From the NCBI GenBank assembly GCA_020719845.1, contig DYPP01000010.1, positions 1 through 49,658 on the forward strand: a DNA stretch of 49,658 nucleotides, in the 5' to 3' direction. Made by a program: the position numbers and the translations under genes. The notes under the pieces are model-generated. The model saw nothing but the letters and a program-made list of their open reading frames with translations. It was not told the origin of the DNA and made no database searches. This DNA is from Treponema denticola (GTDB lineage: Bacteria; Spirochaetota; Spirochaetia; Treponematales; Breznakiellaceae). Below, piece by piece: positions 39,967-48,935 of this stretch (positions are counted from its first letter, which is position 1; each line of letters starts with the position of its first letter).

Positions 39967-40719
39967 ATGATACGTTTGAAAAACAGCAGGCAGATAGACG
40001 GCATCCGCGCTTCCTGCCGGATGCTGAAAACCATGTTCGACGAGCTGGAACCGCTGGTCAAGCCCGGGGTTGAAACCCGGGACCTGGATCACTGGGTCCG
40101 GGACTGGATCGCCCGGGGCGGCGGCAAGCCGGCATTCCTGGGCTACGGCGACGACGCCAACCCCTTTCCGGCGGCGCTGTGCGTCTCGATCAACGAAGAG
40201 GTCATCCACGGGATTCCGTCCAAACGGCGGATTACCGCCGGAGACCTGGTGTCCCTGGACTGCGGCATCGACCTGGGCGGTTTTTTCAGCGATATGGCGC
40301 GCACCCTTGAAGTCGGCGCGGTCAGCGAGGAAGCGCATGAATTGAACCGGATAACCCGGGAGTGCCTGCAGCAGGGCCTGGCGGCGGCGGTCCCGGGCCA
40401 ACGCATCCTGCAGATCGGCCGGGCGGTAGCCGCCCACGCGGCGGACCACGGCTACGGGGTGGTGCACCAGTACTGCGGGCACGGCGTCGGGTTTGCGCCC
40501 CACGAGGACCCCCAGGTGCCCAACCACCCCCACGGCGCCAACCCGCGGATGCTGGAAGGCCTGGTGATCGCCGTGGAGCCGATGATCAACCTGGGTACGG
40601 GGGACGTGGACGTCCAGGCAGACGGCTGGACCGTGGTCACCGCGGACCGTCGCCTTTCCGCCCACTGGGAGCACACCGTAGCCATCTGGGCCGACCACGC
40701 CGAAATCCTGACGCTCTGA
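39967..40719 (+). CDS. map: Methionine aminopeptidase, type I
   Basis: This enzyme removes the initiator methionine from nascent proteins. The 250-aa product has the substrate histidine H81 and metal ligands D98, D109, H172, E204 and E235, matching the type I pattern, with no type II insertion. It lacks the N-terminal zinc-binding extension found in some paralogues. It starts nine bases after the J-domain gene. Confidence 0.97.
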   Translation: MIRLKNSRQIDGIRASCRMLKTMFDELEPLVKPGVETRDLDHWVRDWIARGGGKPAFLGYGDDANPFPAALCVSINEEVIHGIPSKRRITAGDLVSLDCGIDLGGFFSDMARTLEVGAVSEEAHELNRITRECLQQGLAAAVPGQRILQIGRAVAAHAADHGYGVVHQYCGHGVGFAPHEDPQVPNHPHGANPRMLEGLVIAVEPMINLGTGDVDVQADGWTVVTADRRLSAHWEHTVAIWADHAEILTL

Positions 40720-40759
40720 GGCCCCGGCCCTGCAGACCACGGTTTATCACCTGCGCTCT

Positions 40760-40788
40760 TTGTAACCATTCGGCGAAAATTTTATTAT
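40760..40788 (+). promoter_or_regulatory. Sigma-70-like promoter of the HtrA gene
   Basis: TTGTAA (40760-40765) and TATTAT (40783-40788) are 17 bases apart in a locally AT-rich stretch, 66 bases before the ATG. No sigma-E type element was recognised. Confidence 0.5.
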
Positions 40789-40854
40789 ATTGGTACTGTA
40801 GTTTTGCACGCGACAAAACCAGTCAGCCATTTCTTCCATTGCAGGAGTTTCAGC

Positions 40855-42351
40855 ATGAATTTGAAGGATCGTTTGTCGACCAAACAGATATTGGTATTCA
40901 ACCTGGTGCTGCTGGGGACCATTTTTGGCTTTTCCCTGGCTTTTTTGTCCTTTTCGTGTTCCACCCCGTCGGCGCTGAAGACGGCCCGGGCCGAAGCCGC
41001 GCCGGTACCCGTGCCGACGGATGCCCTGGCGGTGGCGGAAAGCATCCAGACCGCCGTGCGTTCCGTGGCGGACGCGCTGCTCCCCTCGGTGGTGGAAATC
41101 AGCGTCGTCGAAGTGAGCAAGCAGCAGGTGCCCCGGTTCGACGGCGTACCCTGGGATTTCTTTTTCGGCACCCCCGACCAGGGCCAGGGCGGGCAGGAAA
41201 AGGAATACCGCTCCCAGGGCCTGGGTTCGGGCATCATCGTCCGCAAGGACGGCAAAGTGTACTACGTGGTGACCAACAACCACGTCGTCGGCGAAGCCGA
41301 AGAAATCACCATCACCCTCAACGACGGCCAGGAGTTCCCGGCCAAGCTGGTGGGCAAGGACGCCCGCAAGGACCTGGCCCTGGTTTCCTTTGAATCCGCC
41401 GAAACGTTCCCCCTGGCGGTACTGGGCGATTCCGACCAGGTGCGCGTCGGCGACTGGGCCATCGCGGTGGGCAACCCGCTGGGACTGATGTCTTCGGTCA
41501 CCATGGGCATCGTCAGCGCCGTCGGCCGGACCGGGGGGCCTGCGGGCAACATCAACGACTTTATCCAGACCGACGCGGCCATCAACCAGGGCAATTCCGG
41601 CGGCGCCCTGGTCAACATCCGGGGCGAAGTGGTGGGCATCAACACCTGGATCGCGTCGCCCTCGGGTGGTTCCGTAGGACTGGGATTCGCCATACCGATC
41701 GACAACGCCAAGAAGGCGCTCAACGATTTTATTGCCAAAGGAAAGATCAGCTACGGCTGGCTGGGCGTATCCCTGATCGACGTGGACAACGGCATCGCCC
41801 AGGACCTGCAGGTGGACGGCAAGCACGGCGCCCTGGTGTCCCAGGTGTTCCTGGGCTCTCCCGCGGAAAAGGGTGGCGTCATGCCCGGCGATTTCATCAC
41901 CCAACTCAACGGCCGGGACATGAAGAACCGGGACCAGCTGGTGTTGGCGGTAGGCGACCTGTTGGCCGGAGAAAAGGCGGACTTTACGATCATCCGGGGA
42001 ACCAAGAAACAACAGGTGACGGTACGCATCGAAGAACGGAAGGACGACGTGGCCGCAGAAAACGGCAAACTGTGGCCCGGCGCCGTGGTGATCCCGCTGA
42101 ACGCCGAAACCCGCAAAGCCCTCAGCCTGGACGACAAGGCCGTCGGGTTGTACGTGGTGGAGGCTATCGACAAGAGCGCGGCGGCCATCATGGGGCTGCA
42201 GCGCGGCGACCGCATCATCGCCCTCAACGGAAAGCCGGTGGCCAGCTTGTCCGGCTTCTATACCGCCCTCAATGAAACCGGCGGTTCGGAGTTGTGGTTC
42301 CAGATCCAGCGCGGCGAGGCCACCCTGGAAACCATGCGCTACAAGCGCTGA
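40855..42351 (+). CDS. HtrA/DegP-family serine protease
   Basis: The 498-aa envelope protease should degrade or refold misfolded periplasmic proteins. It has an N-terminal membrane anchor or signal (about 12-33, ending LSFSCS, with a cysteine that could be lipidated although the lipobox is not canonical). The trypsin-like domain carries H143 (TNNHVV), D173 (KDLALV) and S248 (GNSGGAL). Two PDZ domains follow (about 305-395 and 405-498), as in DegP and DegQ. AGGAG precedes the ATG. Confidence 0.96.
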   Translation: MNLKDRLSTKQILVFNLVLLGTIFGFSLAFLSFSCSTPSALKTARAEAAPVPVPTDALAVAESIQTAVRSVADALLPSVVEISVVEVSKQQVPRFDGVPWDFFFGTPDQGQGGQEKEYRSQGLGSGIIVRKDGKVYYVVTNNHVVGEAEEITITLNDGQEFPAKLVGKDARKDLALVSFESAETFPLAVLGDSDQVRVGDWAIAVGNPLGLMSSVTMGIVSAVGRTGGPAGNINDFIQTDAAINQGNSGGALVNIRGEVVGINTWIASPSGGSVGLGFAIPIDNAKKALNDFIAKGKISYGWLGVSLIDVDNGIAQDLQVDGKHGALVSQVFLGSPAEKGGVMPGDFITQLNGRDMKNRDQLVLAVGDLLAGEKADFTIIRGTKKQQVTVRIEERKDDVAAENGKLWPGAVVIPLNAETRKALSLDDKAVGLYVVEAIDKSAAAIMGLQRGDRIIALNGKPVASLSGFYTALNETGGSELWFQIQRGEATLETMRYKR

Positions 42352-42364
42352 GCCCGGCACTCTA

Positions 42365-42391
42365 TTCCGCCCGGCGCCAGCGCGGGCGGAA
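42365..42391 (+). terminator. Hairpin after the HtrA gene, possible terminator
   Basis: A perfect 9-bp stem (TTCCGCCCG with CGGGCGGAA) lies 13 bases after the stop. There is no T tract directly after it, so factor-independent termination is uncertain. Confidence 0.4.
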
Positions 42392-42459
42392 ACCGCCTGA
42401 GTTTTCCGATTTCCGCCCGCGGTCTTTAAAAAGTTCGGCAATTAGGTTACAGTCTTGGT

Positions 42460-43062
42460 ATGAACAAGGAATTCCTCCCCTACGATACGGTGCGGAACAA
42501 CGCCCTCAAGCTGGCGCACCGTATCCATCAGGACGGCTTTATTCCCGACGTGATCTACGTATCCCTGCGGGGCGGCGCGTATCTGGGCAATGTCATCAGC
42601 GAATATTTCAAGATCATCCGCGCCGAAGGGCGTCCGGTGTATTACGCCGCAGTCGTCGCCCGTTCCTACACGGACGTGCGCAAGCAGGAGCGCGTCATGG
42701 TGGACGGCTGGACCTACGCGCCGGAACACCTGCGCACCGGCGACAAGGTGCTGCTGATCGACGACATCTTCGATTCCGGCCGCACCGTCAACCGCCTGGT
42801 GGAGATTATCCTGGAAAAGGGAATTCCCCGGCAGGATCTGAAGGTAGCGGTGCACGACTACAAGTATTTTCGGGACCAAAAGGACCAGCTGCCGGTGCAG
42901 CCGGATTACTGGTGCCGCAAGCACGATCTTTCCGTGACCGACGAGGACCAGTGGATCCACTACATGAGCCATGAATTGGTGGGCTTGACCAGGGTCGAAC
43001 TGGAAACCCATTATTACAAGGACGATCCGGAATTGAGAACAGTTCTGGATGCGATAAAGTAA
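42460..43062 (+). CDS. Phosphoribosyltransferase (hypoxanthine/xanthine-guanine-like)
   Basis: This 200-aa type I phosphoribosyltransferase carries the PRPP-binding signature VLLIDDIFDSGRTV at 97-110 and an upstream VYVSLRGGAYLG-type loop (IYVSLRGGAYLG, about 32-43). It probably salvages a purine base; similarity to Gpt and Hpt is general and the substrate is not fixed by sequence. No Shine-Dalgarno precedes the ATG. TACAGT lies seven bases upstream, so the message may be leaderless. A 28-bp inverted repeat follows its stop. Confidence 0.85.
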   Translation: MNKEFLPYDTVRNNALKLAHRIHQDGFIPDVIYVSLRGGAYLGNVISEYFKIIRAEGRPVYYAAVVARSYTDVRKQERVMVDGWTYAPEHLRTGDKVLLIDDIFDSGRTVNRLVEIILEKGIPRQDLKVAVHDYKYFRDQKDQLPVQPDYWCRKHDLSVTDEDQWIHYMSHELVGLTRVELETHYYKDDPELRTVLDAIK

Positions 43063-43069
43063 GCGGAAC

Positions 43070-43097
43070 AACTCTAAAAACTGAAGTTTTTGGAGTT
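43070..43097. promoter_or_regulatory. 28-bp AT-rich inverted repeat before the secreted-protein genes
   Basis: AACTCTAAAAACT and AGTTTTTGGAGTT form a 13-bp inverted repeat with one G-T pair and a two-base centre. It begins eight bases after the phosphoribosyltransferase stop and ends 28 bases before the next start. The stretch is AT-rich in a GC-rich genome. It could be an operator or a terminator for the upstream gene. Confidence 0.55.
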
Positions 43098-43125
43098 GAC
43101 TCAAGTAGGCAACCCGGGGGCGCGC

Positions 43126-46101
43126 ATGCGGTATCGGCACATCCTGATCGCACTCGTCGGACTGGCGTGGCTGACGTCCGTCTGGGGTACGGGGCCGGAT
43201 GCAACCGGTATCCTGACCAACGCGTCGGAGGGTTCGTTCCCGGCGGATCAGCGTTTCTGGTTCTCCGTGCCTCCGGGCCAACGGCTCAGGCTGGTTCTGG
43301 ACGACAAGGAGCTGTATCGCGGTCCCGGTCCCGGGGCGGCCTTGCTTTCCGCGCCCACCGGGGGGGAACGCGCGTACGCGCTGGTCGTCGAACGCCGTTC
43401 CGCCCCTCCCGAAGACACCCTTGAAGAAACGAGGACGTACCGGGTGGTCATCGACCGCCGGGCGCCGGCGGCGCCGGTCTTCGGCTCCCATCGCAACGAG
43501 GCGGGGGAGTGGGAGCTGACCGTCTCCGCCCCAGGCGGCGATGAAATCGAGATCCTGGCGGCCGAAGGGGCTTCCGGACCCGTGCGCCGCCCTCAATCCC
43601 GGACCTTCGTCGCCGGGGACGAGGATCTTTACCTGGCCGCCTGGACCGTGGATGGGGCGGGCAATTATTCGGCCCCCGTGCCCTTCGTGTTCGAACCCCT
43701 GCGCCTGGAGCTGGAAAACCCGGTGTCCGGGACCTGGGCCAACCGTCAGCGCTTGGTGGTGCGCTCCCGGGGCGCCCGGGAACTGCGCTGGACCGACGAC
43801 GGCAGCGATCCCCTGGCGGAAGGAGCCCAGATCTATTCCGGCCCGGTCCTGGTGGACCGGACGGGGGAGGTGGTGGTCCGGGTCGCGCTTCAGGCGGCGG
43901 ACGGCCGGGTGGAAGAACGCCGGGTGTCCTATACGGTAAGCGCCGGGACCGCCGATCCGGATTCGCTGACTGTGATTTTTGCCGAAGCGGAAGCGGAGAC
44001 GCTGCGGACGGATACGGTGCTGACCGTTCCCCCGGATTATCTGTGGGCCCTAGGCGACGGACGCTGGCTGAACGGCGGCGTCGCGGTTACGCTGCGGCCC
44101 TTCGCCTTCGGCAGCCGTCTGCTTCCCCTGCAGCTTTCCGGCGCCCGCGGACACCAACGGTTCGTTTTTACCCTCCTGGCCGACCAGGCCGGGGCGCCGC
44201 TTCCGGCAACCGCCGGCGGCGTTCCCGGGACGGTGCCGCTTGATGGCCTCGCCGAGAGCGCCGCGGATCAGCCGCAACCGGCCATTCTGCGCCACGGACC
44301 CATCCTCCTGGCGACCTGGCCGGGAACCGATGACGCCATCCGCTACAGATTAGGCGCGGACGGCGCCTGGACGGACCTGCGGGGGCCGGTGCTGATATCC
44401 GCGTCCGGGGGGACGCTCCAGTGGTTGACGGAAGCATCCGTCGTCGCCGGGGAACCCTTCAGCCTGACGATCCCGCCCGCGTTGCCCGGTGGAACCGAAA
44501 CCAAAACCGGAGACGCCGTCCGGGGTCATTTTGAATACCGGTCCCGGGAGTCGTCCTGGACGGAGTTGGACACTATCGTCCTGCCGACCCGGGACGACCT
44601 GGCGCGGCTGGCTCCGGATGCCTGTGACGGCGAGGATATGGCCTGGCGCTTTGTGGATGAAGCGGGTCAGGTCCTGCGTTCCTGGCGAGTGGACCGGCTG
44701 GCGCCGGGGGAACCGCTGCTGACCGCGCCGGAGGAAGATTCCTGGGTGTCCGGCACCGTCCAGATCCGGGCGCAGGGCGGCGCCGGGGATGCGGACGCCC
44801 AAGCCCTGGTTCAGGCGGTGCGCGCGTATCCCTCGGGACGCAGCGATTCGCTTTCCGGCAGCGGCGGCCTTACGCTGGACCCGCCGGCGGAAAGCCCGGT
44901 TGCGGTGGTGGTGACGGCGGTGCTCGTGGATGCGTCGGGCAACCGCGGACCCGTCCTGCAGCGTACTTTTACCGTCGATTCGGATTCAATCTACGTCTCA
45001 TCCCGGGGGAAGGACGGGGCCGACGGCAGCCGGAACCGGCCGTTCGCTACCCTGGAAGAAGCCCTTGCCCGGGCGGAGACTTCGGGGCGCCGGGTAATCC
45101 GGGTCGGCGGCGGCGTCGAGCTGCGGTCCAGCGCCGAAATTCCCCCGGGGATCCGGATCGAAGGACACCATACCGAAACCTGGCAGGCTTCGGGCGCGTT
45201 GTCCCGGATCAGCGCCGCCCCGGGAGCGGGGCTGCACGTCCGGTCCGGCGAGGCGACCCTGGTCGGCCTGACCCTGTCCGCCGCGGACGGAGCCTTGCCG
45301 CTGATCTCCGTCCACCCCGGCAGCCGGCTGGTCATGCAGACCTGCGAGCTATCCGCGCCGGGGCCGCTGTTGCTGTTCGAGTCCGCCCAGGGCGAAATTC
45401 TGGACAGCCTGCTGGACTCCGCCGGCACCGGGGAAGCCCGCATCGTGGTTTTGCGGGCGGAAAATACGGCGCTCCAGCTCAGCCGCACCCGGCTGCAGGT
45501 TTCCGGAATCAACGCGGTAGCCCTGGAGCAACGCGGCGGCAGCCTGGCGCTGATCGACAGCGTCTGCCAGGTCGAGGGCTCCAGGACGGGCATCGGGTTA
45601 TGGCTGCGCGACCTGGCGGGATCTATGTCCGGACTCCTGGCCACGGTCCAAGGCGGCAACTACGCCTCCGTCGTGGATGCCGCCGGCGGTCGGCTGCGCT
45701 GGTCCGGCGGGCTGCTGGCGGCGGAGGGCCGGGACGTGGTCGCGGCGGTGCTGGAGGCGACGGACGGCGAGTTCATCGCCGCCGACTTTCGTCTTGCTTC
45801 GTCTTTTGTCGGTCGGGCCATCGAGGGCCGCGGGCTGTTTCCGGTGGTGCGGGATAGCCGTTTTCTGTACCGCGGCGTAGCGGAACGTTCCGAAGCCTTC
45901 ACCGCCCGTGCTTCGGCTGCCCGGGGGGCGGACGACCGTTACCTGGACCCGGAACCGGCCAGCATCAGCGGCAACCGTTTTGCCGGATTTACGGAGCTGC
46001 TGGACGCGCGGTTCACCTTGGATCAGCTGGATCGGTTCAATCGCCGCTACGCCGGTCCGGGGCGGGAGAACCGCCTGGACCCGGAGGATGCCCCCGAATG
46101 A
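43126..46101 (+). CDS. Large secreted beta-helix protein with Ig-like modules
   Basis: The 991-aa product begins with a signal peptide (MRYRHILIALVGLAWLTSVWG). Residues about 196-285 resemble the chitobiase/beta-hexosaminidase C-terminal (CHB_HEX_C-type) fold, a repeated beta-sandwich, with similar segments further on. From about 623 the sequence has the right-handed beta-helix start IYVSSRGKDGADG...RPFATLEEAL, as in DUF1565/pectate-lyase-like proteins, then many short beta repeats to the end. No catalytic residues are evident, so a surface or periplasmic binding role is likely. GGGGG precedes ATG 43126. It is coupled to the next gene by ATGA. Confidence 0.82.
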   Translation: MRYRHILIALVGLAWLTSVWGTGPDATGILTNASEGSFPADQRFWFSVPPGQRLRLVLDDKELYRGPGPGAALLSAPTGGERAYALVVERRSAPPEDTLEETRTYRVVIDRRAPAAPVFGSHRNEAGEWELTVSAPGGDEIEILAAEGASGPVRRPQSRTFVAGDEDLYLAAWTVDGAGNYSAPVPFVFEPLRLELENPVSGTWANRQRLVVRSRGARELRWTDDGSDPLAEGAQIYSGPVLVDRTGEVVVRVALQAADGRVEERRVSYTVSAGTADPDSLTVIFAEAEAETLRTDTVLTVPPDYLWALGDGRWLNGGVAVTLRPFAFGSRLLPLQLSGARGHQRFVFTLLADQAGAPLPATAGGVPGTVPLDGLAESAADQPQPAILRHGPILLATWPGTDDAIRYRLGADGAWTDLRGPVLISASGGTLQWLTEASVVAGEPFSLTIPPALPGGTETKTGDAVRGHFEYRSRESSWTELDTIVLPTRDDLARLAPDACDGEDMAWRFVDEAGQVLRSWRVDRLAPGEPLLTAPEEDSWVSGTVQIRAQGGAGDADAQALVQAVRAYPSGRSDSLSGSGGLTLDPPAESPVAVVVTAVLVDASGNRGPVLQRTFTVDSDSIYVSSRGKDGADGSRNRPFATLEEALARAETSGRRVIRVGGGVELRSSAEIPPGIRIEGHHTETWQASGALSRISAAPGAGLHVRSGEATLVGLTLSAADGALPLISVHPGSRLVMQTCELSAPGPLLLFESAQGEILDSLLDSAGTGEARIVVLRAENTALQLSRTRLQVSGINAVALEQRGGSLALIDSVCQVEGSRTGIGLWLRDLAGSMSGLLATVQGGNYASVVDAAGGRLRWSGGLLAAEGRDVVAAVLEATDGEFIAADFRLASSFVGRAIEGRGLFPVVRDSRFLYRGVAERSEAFTARASAARGADDRYLDPEPASISGNRFAGFTELLDARFTLDQLDRFNRRYAGPGRENRLDPEDAPE

Positions 46102-47900
46102 GCAGGCTGACGGGCGTGCTGCTGCTGTCCTTGCTGCTGTCCCTGCCCGCGTCCGCCCAGGCGGTCAAAGTCCCCGCCTGGCTGCTGTTCCTGCCCAAAG
46201 CGGATCGGACCACCGCCGCCAGGTACGCAGCGGCCATGGAGCAGGCGCTGGGCGCCATGATCCGGGATCGGACCGCCGCCGTCGCGGCTGAGGCGGCCTT
46301 CGCCCGCAACGCCCGCGTCCTGGCCGCCGCGCTGGATGCGTACGGCGATACCCCCGACCAATTCCGGATCGGCGCCTTCTTGATGGGCAAGAACGATCTT
46401 TCCATCCTGGCCGCCCGGGACGAATTGGTCTTCAACCGACGCCTGCGCTGGGAAACCGCCCGGGATCTGGCGGAAAACCGCTTTGGCCACGTCGAGCAGG
46501 CGGGGTTGGTCACCGCGGCTTCCCTGGAAGAACGCCTCGGCCGCGCCGGGCGTTCGCTGGCCGAGCTCTTCGCGGCACGCATTGCCAAGTCCGCCAAAAA
46601 AAGCCTGGTCCCCGCGGTCACCGCTCTGGAAGACCTGATCGCCGGGCATCCCGATTGCCCCAAAGCCGCTTTTGCCGAGCTGCGCCTGCGGGCGGCGGCT
46701 TTGGACGCGGCGGCGTACCGTTCCTGGTGCGTCGCGCTGGCCGGCGGCGCTCCGCGTTCCCTGGCCGCGGAACTTCCCGTCTCTCCGGATGCCCCGGATG
46801 AACCCGAAACCGCCTACTGGTTGGCCCGGGAGCGGTTTGCCGCAGCGTACGCGTTGCGGGGCGCCCTGCGCAGCGCCCTGCCGGCGGCGGCCGCCGCCGG
46901 CTGGTACGTCGACGTCTATGCCGGCGCCGAACCGGTTCCGGCGGAAGCGCGGCCGGCCATTGAAGCCTGGCTTCGGAATGCGGCTTTGCTGGACCCACAA
47001 CGGCTGGCGGAGCAGACGCGGGAAGACCCCGCCCTGGCGGAGACCCTGGCCGAACTGGGCTCCATCCTGTGGGTAGCGTCGATGCGGCAAGAAGCACGTT
47101 TTGCGGCGGAGCTCGGCCTGGATGCCAAGCTGTTGCGTCCAGCGCTGGACGTCATCTGGGCTGTGGTCCATACCCCGGTGCCGAAAGCGGCGACAACGGA
47201 CGTCGCGATGCCGGATACCGTCAAAAAGGTCCCGGCAATTGATCTGCGGGCGGTGCTGCGGGCGGACCAGGTTGCGGATGCCCTGAACGGGACCGACGAC
47301 CCTTCCGCCCTGGTGGACGCCTACCTGACGCTTCAGGACGATGCCGCCGGGAGGGACGCTTTTCTGCGGGGCTTCCGCTACCAAGCGGTCCGGGAAAAGC
47401 TGAACCTGGCGCTGGATTCCTGGCTGGTCGAAATCCTCAAGACTTTTTCCGCCCAAGACGACGCCGCCGGAGAATTCCGGCGGGAATCAGGCTTTCCCGG
47501 AGGGGCGCTGGTGGCGTCCGTCGCCCTGCGCCGCACGCTGGATGACGGACGGACCGTGCTGACCGTTCCGCCGCCGGAAACGGTCCGCCCGGCTTTTGAA
47601 AACGCCCGCCGGCTGCTGGACAGCGGAACCGTCGTGCTGGTTCCCCCCGGTGTGGTCGCGGCCCGGCTGCTGGAACCGGACGAACAGCTATTGGTAGGAG
47701 AACAGAACCTCTATCTGGGTTCCGCCGTTGTGGCGGACGCCTGGACCAATCGCCGGCTTGAGGTCTTGTCCGCGCGTTACGGCATACCCGCCGCCCTGGC
47801 CGTCGGGCCGGGGACGGAAACCGGCGCCGCCCTGCGGCGTTACGCCGTACTTTCGGCTTCCGGGTTCCGGTACGCCCATTTATTGAGGCCAAAACGATGA
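46098..47900 (+). CDS. Secreted protein of unknown function
   Basis: The 600-aa product has a clear signal peptide (LLLSLLLSLPASAQA) and no recognised domain. It is mostly alanine-rich and helical up to about residue 450, with a short beta-rich region near 460-545 (VASVALRRTL, TVLTVPPPETV) and a mixed tail. It lies between a beta-helix protein and a lipoprotein with ATGA overlaps at both ends, so the three are very probably made together. Confidence 0.8.
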   Translation: MSRLTGVLLLSLLLSLPASAQAVKVPAWLLFLPKADRTTAARYAAAMEQALGAMIRDRTAAVAAEAAFARNARVLAAALDAYGDTPDQFRIGAFLMGKNDLSILAARDELVFNRRLRWETARDLAENRFGHVEQAGLVTAASLEERLGRAGRSLAELFAARIAKSAKKSLVPAVTALEDLIAGHPDCPKAAFAELRLRAAALDAAAYRSWCVALAGGAPRSLAAELPVSPDAPDEPETAYWLARERFAAAYALRGALRSALPAAAAAGWYVDVYAGAEPVPAEARPAIEAWLRNAALLDPQRLAEQTREDPALAETLAELGSILWVASMRQEARFAAELGLDAKLLRPALDVIWAVVHTPVPKAATTDVAMPDTVKKVPAIDLRAVLRADQVADALNGTDDPSALVDAYLTLQDDAAGRDAFLRGFRYQAVREKLNLALDSWLVEILKTFSAQDDAAGEFRRESGFPGGALVASVALRRTLDDGRTVLTVPPPETVRPAFENARRLLDSGTVVLVPPGVVAARLLEPDEQLLVGEQNLYLGSAVVADAWTNRRLEVLSARYGIPAALAVGPGTETGAALRRYAVLSASGFRYAHLLRPKR

Positions 47901-48934
47901 GGTTTCCCTGGACTCCGCTGGTGCTGGCGCTGTCGCTCCTGTCTTCCTGTACGCCCCGGGACGCGCCGGACGGCGCCGGGCAATCTGCATCCGGCTCCCC
48001 GGCACCGGAGGTGCTGCCGGAGCGGACGGAAGCGCGGTTTTTTTCCTATGCCCGCACGTTGGGTGAAGCGTCGTTGACCTTGGTCGCGCGCACGCTTCCC
48101 GACGGCGTGGGTGATCCGCCCGCCGCCCTGGTACCGGCTTATTCGGGGCGATGGAAGTATAGCGTGGAAGGCCAAAATCTCAGCGTCCACGAGGCTGCCG
48201 CAGTCCAACAGCCGCCGGCCGACGCGCCCTGGGAGCCGGACAACGACCTCTTGTACCCCTCCGGGCCCCTGGGCCGCTGGCAGGCGCCGTTCGCCATCAT
48301 GGCCGGGCCGGTGGTTTTTAAGGACGCCGTACTGGTGGCCACCGCCGAACCGGCCTTTGTGGTCCTGGACCGGCGGGACCTGACGCTTCGCTCCACCCGG
48401 TCGATGAGCCACCTGGCGCTGGGACCGATGCTGGTGGATGAAGCCGGCGCTACGCTGACCCTGCGGCACGCCGACGGGTCCACCGGGGTGTACGCCTTGT
48501 CGACCCCCGCCGCCCTGCCGGTGCCGGACCCGGTAGCGGCGCTGATCGGCCCCGAAGCGGGGCCCCTGGCGGCCATGGCGGATAAAACCGGCGCCCTGCT
48601 CTCCACGGAGGGCGGTTTTGCCTTTGCGGCGATCGATCCCTACGGTCCGGCGGGAAAAGTCCCTCCGTCGGGGGCGGAACTGGTTCGCTTTGAAGCCTCC
48701 GACCCCGACGCGATCTATCGAATCTACGTCGACGGCGCCGGTGAGCGGCCGTACCTGCTGGCCTTATTCGACCAGGCCGGGGCCCTGATCGCTTCCAACG
48801 TCGAATACCAGGCGGCCAAAGTGCTGGAGTTCACCCCCCGGTCGGCGCAGGTCTACTACGTCGCCGCGGCCTTCATGGGCGCTGCCGGCGAGGGGCAGGC
48901 GGGGCGCCTGGTGATCGTCCCCAAGCAGCCGTAA
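47897..48934 (+). CDS. Putative lipoprotein with beta-propeller-like and PPC-like regions
   Basis: The 345-aa product has a lipoprotein signal peptide with Cys18 (SLLSSCTP). The middle (about 130-230) has short beta repeats like a PQQ-type propeller blade (GPVVFKDAVLVAT, FVVLDRRDLTL). The last about 90 residues look like a bacterial pre-peptidase C-terminal (PPC) beta sandwich (VRFEASDPDAIYRIYV, VYYVAAAFMG). Function is unknown. It overlaps the preceding secreted-protein gene by ATGA; rnhB begins one base after its stop. Confidence 0.78.
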   Translation: MRFPWTPLVLALSLLSSCTPRDAPDGAGQSASGSPAPEVLPERTEARFFSYARTLGEASLTLVARTLPDGVGDPPAALVPAYSGRWKYSVEGQNLSVHEAAAVQQPPADAPWEPDNDLLYPSGPLGRWQAPFAIMAGPVVFKDAVLVATAEPAFVVLDRRDLTLRSTRSMSHLALGPMLVDEAGATLTLRHADGSTGVYALSTPAALPVPDPVAALIGPEAGPLAAMADKTGALLSTEGGFAFAAIDPYGPAGKVPPSGAELVRFEASDPDAIYRIYVDGAGERPYLLALFDQAGALIASNVEYQAAKVLEFTPRSAQVYYVAAAFMGAAGEGQAGRLVIVPKQP

Positions 48935-48935
48935 G

